From NCBI GenBank assembly GCA_023974075.1, contig CM043798.1, positions 5,899,397 through 5,963,396 of the forward strand: a stretch of 64,000 bases of DNA, given 5' to 3'. The first letter of the stretch is position 1; the number at the start of each line of letters is the position of its first letter. Made by a program: the position numbers and the translations under genes. Origin of the DNA: Chaenocephalus aceratus (Eukaryota; Chordata; Actinopteri; Perciformes; Channichthyidae). The notes below the pieces were generated by a model that saw nothing but the letters and a program-made list of their open reading frames with translations, had not been told where the DNA came from and did no database searches. Positions 21,601 through 32,006 of the stretch are shown piece after piece.

Positions 21601-22969
21601 TGCCGACACGATGGTCGATGACCTGCGATGCAGGGTTAAACATGCACAGATGAACACTACCACTAAATGTATAAATACCAGGAAAGAGAGATCTTGGATG
21701 GCCGTCTGGTTGTTGTAGGGATGAGGAATAATTACCTTGATTGCGGCAGGGTTGCTGCACCTATCCTGGACGAAGCCCTGAAATGCTATTAAGACACCAC
21801 CACCAGTTATATGCATGTTTACCATAGGTAAACTGAGAGATCTAGGATTGCCGGCACGAGTCGATGTCCGGGGGAAGAGGGAGATGTAGACAATGTAATG
21901 CAGCTGTTAGCTTGAGTACAAAGAGACATGAATGTTATACCCTGGCTTATCGTAAGCCATGTGAGCATGAACCAATATAAATGAGACAATATGCGCAGCA
22001 TAAAATGATGTATGCTTAGTGAACACTGAAACATGATATGGGACTAGCTTAATTAGCAGTTTAATTACGCCACGGTGAGACATAAATGCACTTGATTGCG
22101 TGATTAGACTGTCTTCTATCATCTTACGTGAACTTCTCTTTCTCCCTGAAGAAACTCCCCAAAAACCCCACGGATGGGCAGCATCCGTGAATAAAAACAA
22201 AGACTCATTGAGTGTCTGAGTGAGTAGATACGGCCGCTGCTAATGTGTGGCGTTAATGCGGGTGGGGTGGGGGGGGGGTGAAAGATTATTTTCCATGTGA
22301 TTCCTAGCGCGAGGTACTGGCAAAGCTGCGGTTGCGCCTGGGGCATACAGACCTCGGATGAGCGTCCTTGCAGGACTGCAGATGTGGAGGAATGTACGAT
22401 ATGGGTGGTAGCAGACGTTTTCGTTAAAGTTATGACAAATCTTCTCGTCTTGCCTATGCTGCACCCGACGGCTTTGATTATTATTCCCGGAAAACAGCAT
22501 GGGAAAGACTCTAGCCCAACAAAATAAAATACTCAGTTACCTCTAATCATTAACCCATGTTGTATAATTTAGTGAACTCTGTGTGTTGCTGCCAGCATAC
22601 ATGACACCTGACGTGGAACGTTACTCGTGGATGGGGCTACAGAGCTGCTAGACAGTCAAACGGTGCATTCCTCTGTCTGAATGTGCTGCACTTTGATAAA
22701 TGTTTAGACAAAAGCTAAACTCTTATTGCACTTTTGGCAACGAGCATTCTCCACGTCGAGACGGGTAAAGTTTAACCACACCTCGGAGCGCGTTCTCTCC
22801 GCCACCTCCGCAGAGTGCTCCGCTGCATGTAGCAGCTGCGTGTGTGTAAACTGCCCCGCCCCCTCGCACGCAGACCGGGGAGAGAGATCTCGTCTGATCG
22901 AAAATACATCATAGACGCATTTGTTTGTCTTTTGCATATTAGAAATGAGTTGGCGCCATCATTTCAGGT
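21601..22969. other. Ngaro interior, no gene
   Basis: The piece from 21796 (ACCACCACCAGTTATATGCA) repeats a piece at 20160. A G-run (22261-22278) and a GC-rich block at 22780-22880 are present. No coding region recognised. Confidence 0.4.
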
Positions 22970-23097
22970 AACGCTGTGTTGAAGCTTGAAACTGCGTTAG
23001 TTACTGAGCATTGTAATGGGTAGTAATTACCCGACTGCATTAGTAATGCAAGTAATACGTTACTGAAACTCCATACTGTAACGCGTTACACCCAACA
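22970..23097. mobile_element. Right end of a hAT-like repeat
   Basis: Ends with TGTAACGCGTTACACCCAACACTG-type sequence, an end seen on many vertebrate non-autonomous elements. The matching left end and duplication were not found, so only a fragment is called. Confidence 0.4.
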
Positions 23098-23571
23098 CTG
23101 CCTGGAACTCACCTTACCCCTCTTGCCAGCGCTACTCTGACGCCTATTTAGAGTGAGGCGCAGGAGGAAGTAGCTTCAATGGGATGTAGCTTGAGCCCTG
23201 CCTGCCTGCAGGAGGGGTTGTGGTTTGAAGCCAGAATGGGTAAATCTTCGCATGCGATGAGGACCCGTTTCGCGAGAAGCCGGAAGCGCCGCATTTGAGC
23301 AGCCCTGAAGCCAGTGATACCCTCTTGAGAGACTGAAGGCGTACGTCAATTGTTTGGGTGAAGTAGCCCGTTTCCATTAAGCCGGAGGAACTTCCGTGGA
23401 GCCCGATTTCCTTGTCTTTTCCTCCCGCGTCCGGGTTTGCGGGGCGGCCGGCTGGAACCGCTAGCCGACTGGGGAACGCCGCCTGTAGCTTAACCCTCGT
23501 GTTGTCCTCCGATCCCCTACACGCCCCGTGTCCTCCCTTTCACCGGGTCAAACTGCGAAACCGCACCGCGC

Positions 23572-25670
23572 TCACGGATCGCCGCGCGAGGGGCAACCCG
23601 CGGCGCACGCGGGGCAGTAGTCGAGCGCGCAGCTTTTGCAGACGTATCTGCCGCATCCGCAGCACACCGCGTGCGTCTTGCGGTCCTTTTTGGACGGGCA
23701 GATCTGACACCTCTTCCTCTTGCTCGCCTGGGCACGGGGCCGGGACGCGCAGGAGGCGGAGGAGGAGGAGAACGGGGAGTCCGTGCGCGGGGAGTCTGTG
23801 CGCGCCGAGTCCGTGCGCGCAGAGTCCGTGCCCGCGTCTCCGCCGCCGCCGCCACAGCGGGCCCGCTCGCGAGCTCCTTCCGCGCGGATGGCTTTCACGA
23901 CCGAGGCCGCGGTGCGAGGGAGACGCTTCCTCCTCTCGATGAACGGAGCCACCAGCGCTCTGCCCAGCCGCTCCAGGAACACCCTCCTCTTGTTGCGCTT
24001 GCCGGGCATCCACCCGGGGTTGAGCTCTCGCCACACGACAAAGGCGTTGTAGCAAGACACGTCCAGGATGTTGTGGAAGACCACCAGGGGCCAGCGCGCG
24101 GTCATCCTCCTGCAGCTGTAGGCGCCGATCACCTTGTCCAGGTTGTCCACGCCTCCCTTGTTGCGGTTGTAGTCGAGGACGATGCGCGGCTTCTCGTCGG
24201 CGCGCTCGCTGATCTCGGGGGGCCCCGTGTGCCGCGTGCTCAAGAGAACCACGTTCCTGCCCTTCTTGGGCACGTAGGAGACCAGGGCCGCAGTGGGCGT
24301 GAAGGCAAAGTGTGAGGAAAAGACCCGTCTGCCGGCCTGCGCGAGCGCCCGGGGAAACTCGGTCCTGTTTTTGCGCACCGTGCCCACCACGGTGATGTTC
24401 CTCGCCAGGAGCCGCTGCGCCAGTTCGTAAGAGGTGAAAAAGTTGTCGCACGTGACGTTGCGACCCCCTCCGAGCCCCCGGGTGAGATCGAGCACGACCC
24501 GCATCCCCTGGTTCTTTTCCGGCGGGGCCCCGGCGCTCGCCTTGCCGGTGTACACCTGCATGTTCCACGCGTAGCTGGACCTGGCGTCGCATGCCACCCA
24601 GGACTTGATGCCGTATTTGGCGGGCTTGCTGGGCATGTACTGCTTGAAGCCGCAGCGGCCTGGGGGCGGGGGAGGGAGAGGGGGAGAGGGGAGAAAGCGG
24701 GGATGGGGAGAATGTAAATGTACACGACGTAGATGTAGTAGATGTAGTAGACGGATAGATGGATAGAGAGAGAGAGAGAGAGAGATGGATACACGAATGC
24801 AAAGAGGGATGGATACACGAATGTACAGAGGGACGGACGGACGGATGCGTCCTACCTACATACCTAACCTAACCTACCTACCTACCTCTGAACGGAACCA
24901 GTTGCTCGTCCACCGTGACCTCGGGCCTGGGCTCGTAGAGGTACGGGAGCCGCTCCGTCCACATGTCCCAGACCCGGCGCACGGCCGCCAGTTTGTCCGC
25001 GGCGCGCCTCTCGGCTCTGGTGGCGCGGTCGTCGAACCTCAGCATCCGGGAGAACAGGTGAAAGAGTTTGAGGGGCATGGTGGCGCGGAAAACGGCACTG
25101 CCGCTCTCCGCGTCCCACAGGCTGGCCGCAGGCCTCGCCCCGGGACTTGTACACGCCCGCCAAGATCAACAGCCCCGTGTACGCGCGCAGGTCCGTCTCG
25201 TCCATCCCGGCCCACGCGTCTCCGTATCTCCGCGCGCCCTCCAGGTTCGTCATGTCGAGGACGACTCGCTCAATGGCCGGGGTGACAAACAGGCGGAACG
25301 CGGACTCGATGTCTCGCGTGTGGGCCGCGGCGTGCGCGGTGGGCCCCCCCGGGGAGGAGGAGGAGGAGGAGGGCGAGGACGAGGAGGAGGACGAGGAGGA
25401 CGAGTAGGGCAAAGATGACCAAGTCAGCTGTCCGTTCTTTGAGAGAAAAGTCTCTCTCGCTGGAACCGGGGCGGTGGCTGCGGCCGCTGCTGCTGCGGCG
25501 ACTGCGGTGTCTCGGTCCCGTGCTCGCTGTTCGTCCTGTACTTGGTCTCGAGCTCCTCCTCGGCGGTCTCGTTGTTCTTCTTCTCCTCGGCCTGCTCCGT
25601 CTCCTTCTCCTCCGTCTCCTTCTTCTCCTTCTTCTTCCCCTGGAGGGAAGCTGCGGGGAGAGCTAGGCAA
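23572..25670 (-). pseudogene. piggyBac transposase (DDE_Tnp_1_7 type), one frameshift
   Basis: Exon 1 (about 25670-24886) has a Ser/Glu/Ala-rich leader, FLSKNGQLTWSSLPYS, HTRDIESAFRLFVTPAIERV and YTGLLILAGVYKSRGEA. One extra base near 25130 shifts the frame, after which SLWDAESGSAVFRATMPLKL continues. An intron at 24885-24660 (GT..AG in minus sense) joins to exon 2 (24659-23572). The three catalytic Asp motifs VDEQLVPFRGR, CDNFFTSYEL and GGVDNLDKVIGAYS are intact. The C-terminal cysteine-rich domain reads CQICPSKKDRKTHAVCCGCG and CKSCALDYCPAC. No early in-frame ATG is visible, so the start is unsure. Apart from the shift the protein looks close to functional. Confidence 0.85.
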
Positions 25671-26140
25671 GACGGGACGGGGTGGCGGCGAAGGAGGGAG
25701 GATGGTCGCTCGGACCCGGGGGTCGCTCGGACCCGTGGGGCTGCGGAGGGAAGCTGCGGGGAGAGCTAGGCCAGGCGGGACGGGGTGTTTGCTGCGGTGG
25801 TGCTGGTGGCGGTGAAGGAGGGAGGAGGGTCGCTCGGACCCGTGGGGCGGCGGAGGGAAGCTGCGGAGAGAGCTAGGCTAGACGGGGTGGTGGTGGTGGA
25901 TGCGGCGGTGGTGCTGGTGGCGGTGAAGGAGGGAGGAGGAAGAGGGTCGCTCGGACCCTGAGGGCAGCCCCGGAGGCGGAGGAGGAGGAGGAGGGTTAGA
26001 AGGGACTGGAGGCTGAGGACGAAGGGGCGGGTCGCTCGGACCCAGAGGACTGCGGACCGGGTGACGAAGGATGATGGGGGAGGAGGACGAGGAGGAGGAC
26101 GAGGACGAGGAAGAGCAGGATTAGGAGGGTCGCTCGGACC
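25640..26140. repeat. piggyBac subterminal minisatellite
   Basis: Repeats of GGAAGCTGCGGGGAGAGCTA and GGTCGCTCGGACCC in units near 100 bp, with purine-rich GGAGGA runs. The polyGlu, polyArg and polySer frames here are repeat artefacts. Confidence 0.75.
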
Positions 26141-26278
26141 CCGAGGGCTGCGGAGGGGCGAGGTGGAGAGCTACGCGACACGGAGGGTCCCCCTGACCCG
26201 AGGGACAACGGGAGGGTTAATCAGCCAGACTGCGGAGCTGATGAATAATGCCTGGAGCTGGGACGAAGCTCTGCTGCT

Positions 26279-26493
26279 GGTTGCGCGTTGACACCTGGAA
26301 GACAGCTGATAGAACAGGGGAGAGCATATATAGAGGGATTAACAGGTGCGATCATTAGGCTTGTAAATGGAGGGGCGTGATAGGTTAGCTGAGGAGTGGC
26401 GCTCCCTGTCATTTAGATGCAGGGAGCAAGTATTGCCATGACGAGCAATACGGAGTGTTAGGTCTTCCTGTCTGAACTTGCGCTAAGCTTCAT
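26279..26493 (-). repeat. Ngaro A1 repeat (5' terminus of the element)
   Basis: 215 bp copy of 19291-19505. The outer edge at 26493 (…AAGCTTCAT) is the element end. Confidence 0.9.
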
Positions 26494-26518
26494 GTGTTCA
26501 TCTTTGCACTTTAACTCC

Positions 26519-27075
26519 AATGGCACGCCATTTGAGAATTTATTTCATATCCTTGATATCAGACAGCAATTACCTACACTAACTGGCTCTTTGATTGCAC
26601 TTGTTAGATATATGGTCACACTAGTTTGACATTCTGCTTTACTAGTTGAATAACATATTATACTAGTCACTCTTTTTCAGCCACTAGTGGCACTTTTGTC
26701 TGACTAGTTACTACATAAGCCTTACTAGTGACGCCAGGAGCAGCATCAAAGTCCCAACTTGTAAGCTTTTTTGATAAACTAGTGACCCTCTGACCGTACT
26801 AGTGACACTAAAAGTTAACAGCACTGCAAAAACTCAAGTTGGGACTTTAGTGCTGCTCGTGGCGTCACTAGTAAAGCTTATGTGGTAACTAGTCGGACAA
26901 AAGTGCCACTCGTTGCTGAAAAAGAGTGACTAGTATAATTGTGTATTCAACTAGTAAAGCAGAGTGCCAAACTAGTGTGACCATATATCTAACAAGTGAA
27001 ATCAAAGAGCCAACTAGTGTAGGTAGCTGCCGTCTGATATCAAGGATATGGAATACATACTCAAACGGCTTGCAA
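26519..27075. mobile_element. Foldback element with ACTAGT repeats
   Basis: A near-complete palindrome. The left arm with CATATCCTTGATATCAGAC and TTGGGACTTT-type sequence mirrors the right arm, with a centre near 26790. ACTAGT or close variants recur at least ten times in both arms. The 6 bp duplication AACTCC flanks it (26513-26518 and 27076-27081). No coding capacity. It could fold into one very long hairpin. Confidence 0.8.
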
Positions 27076-27081
27076 AACTCC

Positions 27082-27770
27082 TTGAAATGTTTCTTTTTAC
27101 AAATAGAAAATATAACTAATTTGTATTAATTTTACTTTTTTGTGAACAATAAGTACCTTTTGAAAAGTACATTTTAATTTTATTTTGAAATGTAACATAC
27201 AGTTTGATGGTCTTTTAAAAAAAAAATGTTGCAGTAAGAAATTGCATGTTTTAGAGTTCATGTTTTGATTGGATGAACAATTTAAGACTGAATAATTAAA
27301 AAAAACTAAAGTCTACAGAAGTTGTTGAAGTTCTTTGAGTATTTTGTACTTAAAAAAATAAATAAGAAAATATTGGCCAATGAGTTATCTAGAAATATAT
27401 TTGTTGATTTCAATATTCATGCATTTAATTACTTTTGCATCAAACTAATTCATTATGGAGAAATTAAAAATGTTAAATGTGTCAAACAATGTTTATATGT
27501 ACAGTATACTTAAATAATACACAAATAATAATTAAAGTGTTAAGTTTAAGTAACTTATCATTTTTGATCAATCATTTACTCCATAGTCTTAAGTTAGTTT
27601 ACTTAAAACTTTGGTGGTAATCAGTTTCCACACAAGTTTTGAGTACTCCGAACCAATCGGGTTTTACAGTGTACAGTATCTTCTTGATTTTTTATATTCT
27701 ATATTTCTATCATTGACCTTCTACTTTCCCCCTATGAAAGTATGTACTCTTAATATTTTTTTCATCAAAT
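27082..27770. other. AT-rich DNA without genes
   Basis: Contains CGGGTTTTACAGTGTACAG near 27657, the likely end of a small MITE whose other end I did not find. No coding sequence. Confidence 0.45.
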
Positions 27771-29700
27771 AACATTATTCAACAAAAATAATTCAATAAC
27801 GTGCTTTAACCACTAGGCCGTGCACACAAGGTACACACAGCATACTAATAATAACTTTGTATTATTAGTGTAGGACACTTATGTATGTATAACATCTGAA
27901 GATATTTAGTTTTATTCATGTTTTTACATAATTTTACAGGATATTGCTATACTATTTCTCATGTTTTACTTCTACACATTAATATCTGATTGGTAAAACA
28001 TCATAGACATAAAGTCATATCCTCCATTTAATGGTAAGCTATTGAAATTGTGATTCCATAGATGTGTCTCCCATCACCCAAATCCCCTGACTATTCTCTC
28101 AACTCAGTATTTACATTCTTATATTCAAAGAAAATCAGTAATATCTTTAAAAACGACAAGTCCTTTTCTATCAACTGTGCACCGTTATGGTGTAAATATA
28201 ATCTACCAATTGGATAAAATATAAAAGTACGCCGAATTACTATTGATACTGCAAGGAGACGTATTTTGTTAATTGTTGATATATTTATGATCCACGTCAC
28301 ATATTCAGTTTTGGCGGCAGTTCGTCAAGTTTTTCCAAAAGTCTTCTCATCAGGGCTCTATAAATAAAGAACTACGGCAGATGTATAATATTTAATGCAG
28401 CCGAACCGTGTATTACAATGCAGTTATGTGATGACTTCCAAAGAGAAAAGCAAGAACACTCGGAATAAAGTATTATTATTTTTTTTAAATGTTTTCGGAT
28501 ATCATATCGCATTAACATCATATCCCAACATGCATTGCAGCTAAAACATCCAATCAACGAGCTTCAAGCTGGGGTAATCTGTTCAGTGGGTTTGTGGTGT
28601 GTATCGCTCAAAATGTCCCTTATAGGCCTACGTCTGTTTCCGGTGACTTTATTTACGGCTAAAAAGCCCAAGATTATAGAATTAAACGAATAAATAAAAA
28701 CAAGAATAATTGTGTGTTATTGTTGAGCAAATAACAGTGTGTTATTTAGAACATAATAACAAATCAGAAGGAAAAAAAGATTTTAAAAAATACAGATTTC
28801 AGTATTTTGAGGCTCTTGGCCCCATTTATTTTCCTCACAGTCCGACAAAAAAAAAAAAAAGTCCGACATTATACGATTTAAAATAAAAACAAATAAATAA
28901 AAAGATAAAACACTGGCAAGTAATTTACGTTAGAATAAATAGAATGGTTTTGAATAATAGATGAGAGTAAAATATACGTTACTTTACAGCCCCGCCCACT
29001 TTTGGGTAAACCAACGCTGTCATTTGAACTACGATCAAGCCTGAAGGCACAGAGATCTTCTGTTACTGTCCTTTCTTCTTAGAGAAAGTACAGAAATACG
29101 TAACTCTGGATTTGTTTTAATGTTTGAGGTGCAATAAACGACACAGCAGCTTTTTGGCATGTTAAAACTATTATTTTCTGCCTCGCTCATGAGAGTAACA
29201 GCTGGAGAAATTACAGCCTCGCCTACTGATTTCAAATGTGTGCTCTAAAATGATATTTATAAATGACTATCATTATTATAAGCAAGACAATACATTTCAA
29301 ATATATGTAGAAAATAAACGTATTTAAGATACGTTCATAAGAAACGTAACGTGGGAGAAAATATGTTTCTAGAAGATATGTAGAAAATAAACGTATTTGA
29401 GATACGTTCATAACGAACGTAACGTGGGAGAAAATAAGTTTCTAGCTAAACGTAATTGAGAATGCAGTTTAGTTCTGTGGGAACGTAATTTTTAGGAGAC
29501 AGGGTTGCCATAATACATTCTGATGAAAAATACAAATGATTATGAATACAAATAAAATAAAAGAAGCCTCCTGTGAGTTACTACAAGCTATAATGTAGAT
29601 TGTAAAAACTTTTATAGAATAAAAGCTCACTGCTGGAGGTTGTAGAAATGTGTGTGTGCACCACGACAAAGGAGCCACGCATTCTGGTGAGATCAGGTTT
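27770..29700. mobile_element. Partial copy 2 of the THAP-bearing element family
   Basis: 28155-28500 matches 35083-35424 and inversely 4080-4210. 29506-29700 matches the right inverted repeat of the full copy, ending GCATTCTGGTGAGATCAGG. No THAP or transposase frame is readable, and the left terminus and target duplication are missing. Confidence 0.65.
29304..29449 (+). repeat. Two-copy tandem repeat, about 73 bp
   Basis: TATGTAGAAAATAAACGTAT through CGTAACGTGGGAGAAAAT occurs twice in a row with few changes. Confidence 0.75.
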
Positions 29701-31248
29701 GACCAGTCCCAGGGAGAGTTTAGGCTCCAGTGTATAAGGATAGCATAGGGGTGCCAAGGGGAGGGCTAGATGTTGCAGTTGCATTCCATGTCCTAACGTA
29801 CCGATTGATGACAACGACCTCTTCTAGAGAACATAATTACTTTCATACTTTAAATGGTATGAAAGGAGGGAGGGTACATTTCTCACGAGGAGACAGTTAC
29901 AAATGCAAGCAGAATAAGACAACCCACCCTCATAAACAGAGATGGATGTAAAAGATGAGATTGTCCAAATGATGTGACACTTCTAAAGGTCCAAACCAGT
30001 GATATTTCAAATGATATCATTTGAATGAAGAACCAGCGACAATGCTAAAATGGAGTATTTTCTATTACCTTATACTATTCCGAGATGGTGTATTATTTTT
30101 ACCTTGTGCTATTCTAAAATAGTTTGTTTCTTTTACACATTGTAAAAACAAGTGCCTTAACACTGAGCATGGTATGAGAACGGTTTCTGTGAAAGGAGGG
30201 AGAAAGAAATGTTCTGATACCAAGCCATTGCTGCTATTTTGAAGAATGATATTGAATGTTAACACTAGAAGTTTTGCACAAGGGAACACTTTTATGTTTG
30301 AAGACCAGTCAAAGTATTTTTTGTATTTTTGTAAAGTTAAGGCTATTGAACCATTCAATTTTGATTGTATGTTTTTTATATGAGTTATGTACAGATGTCG
30401 CGCTTCGTTTCAGACGCCTACCCGTGCGGGTCCGTGATCGGCACGGGGTGGGCCCCTGCTGAAAAGGAAAAACCCCCCGCAGGACTTGAAACGCCCCCTT
30501 GATAAATACATTTAATTATAATGAAACCAGCTGCAATGGATCATGGATCCACCAGGGGGAGCCGTGAAAAGCTGCCACACTGGAACTCATGTGAAATAAA
30601 CAGCTGATCTACAGGTATCTGATATAGCGGATATTTGTTAAGATCCATATGTCACGGATAGGATCATATTCTGTGCTAAATAAGAGACATGTAATCATTT
30701 ACTAAACATCACCATGTTTTTATTTAACAAAATAATGTTTAATTCACGTTGGCGTAAGTACAAAACCATCGCTATGTTTTTAGATCAGGAAATGCAGGCT
30801 CAAACAAACGATTTTCAATCATCATCCTCACGATCATTTAATGTATCATATGTTCGCGAGTTGAAATGAATGCACTAAATGTAATCCACGTGAGTTTACA
30901 ACAACAAAAATAATCGCTTTGTTTTTATATCACATCCAACCAGGGGGAAATGCAGCGGCTCTCACTACCGATCATCCTAATCCCACGGGCAAACAATAAT
31001 ATGTACAGTGTTAATAGTTTACTGTATTATTAGTGTCTAATATTACTGGGGATTTCGGAATGGTCCTGGATTTTGATTTATTGTATCGGCTTCATATCGC
31101 AATATATTCCCGAAGTCTGAAATGCAAAAATGTCCCACATTAGGGCAATTCACCCTACATTTAATAATTCAAACAAAATCATATTTCGTTTATTTTTAAC
31201 GAAATAAATGTGGTTTAATCCACATAATTTACTGTGTTAATTGTTTAC
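29701..31248. other. Non-coding, AT-rich
   Basis: A small GC-rich patch at 30410-30480 (CCTACCCGTGCGGGTCCGTG) is the only feature. No gene, clear repeat end or RNA recognised. Confidence 0.4.
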
Positions 31249-31372
31249 TGTAGTATTGTGCACATTACTTTTCGCTGCTTGTTGCACCTGGTTAGAAGCT
31301 AAACTGCATTTCGTTGTCTCAGTAGGCCGACCTGCAATATGTTTAATTACAATAAAGTTGAATCTAATCTTG
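31249..31372 (+). mobile_element. LINE 3' tail
   Basis: GCTTGTTGCACCTGGTTAG and GCATTTCGTTGTCTC, then ACAATAAAGTTGAATCTAATCTT: the 3' UTR and repeat tail of a fish L2-like LINE, 5'-truncated. Confidence 0.55.
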
Positions 31373-31527
31373 AGCAGGAACAAATGTATTTAGGGTACTT
31401 AGTACATATCTGACATAAACGATTAAACACATTTGCGCATTCTTTAAACCGAGTCAAGCCGAGTCCGGAGGTGGCGGCACATTAAAGTGTGCACCTGATT
31501 GTTTAACTTGAAGGTGCCGGATGACAT

Positions 31528-31690
31528 TTAAGGCGAGACACGGCAGGCAAAAACATCGTTTTTCATGCACTGGTCAATTTTGAGATGTTGTGCTATTTTG
31601 ATTCAATAACATGTTTTCTTTCAGGCTTTTGAAAGGAAAACGTTAAAAATACACATTTAGGTGTTTATTTTACTATAGTTTGTCTATTTG
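31528..31690. repeat. AAGGCGAGACAC repeat, possible Mutator-like element end
   Basis: Starts AAGGCGAGACACGGCAGG. A core around ATAACATGTTTTCTTTCAGG recurs in inverted orientation at 51466-51580, which also starts AAGGCGAGACAC. Position upstream of the Mutator-like transposase suggests a terminal repeat, but no matching right end lies after 34471. Confidence 0.4.
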
Positions 31691-32006
31691 CGTCTGTAGA
31701 TTTCTCCTATATTCACCAAAAGTTAGCATTCTAACGTAACATAAAGTTCCGCGACAGCTGTTTGCACCATGTCATCAGAGGTATCGCTGGAAAGCTCCGT
31801 TTCTCCTGCACAATCTCATCGGATCCAAATATGGTCATTTCCTATGTATCAGCAACCAATCATGAAAGCACAAAGGGGTCTTAAACCAAGAAACGAAATC
31901 TTATTGGCTGGTGTCAATTTCTGACAACGTGATTCGTTCAGATGCGTCACGTGGTGTGCTAAAACACTTCCTTGTTTAGCTTTTCGCAGAAAATGTAAAT
32001 CTCAAA

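Larger units (their letters stand above)
23494..26216 (-). mobile_element. piggyBac element, full length, GC-rich
   Basis: Flanked by TTAA at 23490-23493 and 26217-26220. Ends are CCCTCGTGTTGTCC and the inverse of CCCTCCCGTTGTCC (12 of 14 match). The transposase runs on the minus strand. Both the ends and the coding sequence are much richer in G and C than the surrounding AT-rich DNA. A subterminal minisatellite at 25640-26140 repeats GTCGCTCGGACCC about six times. It lies within the Ngaro-like element, close to A1. Confidence 0.9.
17618..26493 (-). mobile_element. Ngaro-like retroelement with split direct repeats
   Basis: On the minus strand the order is A1 (26493-26279), interior with a tyrosine recombinase (20775-20205), B1 (19680-19506), A2 (19505-19291), then B2 (17792-17618). 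B1 abuts A2 directly, and joining the end of B2 to the start of A1 gives the same junction (ATTGAA/ATGAAGC), as expected of a circular intermediate. This is the diagnostic A1-B1-A2-B2 design of Ngaro elements. A hAT (17991-19046) sits between A2 and B2, and a piggyBac (23494-26216) lies just inside A1. No reverse transcriptase is readable, so the interior is largely deleted or worn. Confidence 0.82.

Noticed and set aside
23412..24315. Long open frames on the plus strand opposite the piggyBac transposase
   Set aside because: GC-rich shadow frames: Arg/Pro/Gly-rich without domains, exactly opposite conserved transposase motifs.
24240..24818. Alternative minus-strand frame over the piggyBac intron and exon 2
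   Set aside because: Off-frame reading of the transposase; the leader is the GATGGATA and GAGAGA repeat of the intron.
25415..25876. Leu-, Ser- and Arg-rich plus-strand frames
   Set aside because: Products of GGA/TCC runs and the subterminal minisatellite.
17618..26493. The 215 bp repeats considered as LTRs of an LTR retrotransposon
   Set aside because: They lack TG...CA ends and a target duplication, and the extra B1/B2 pair plus a tyrosine recombinase fits Ngaro better.
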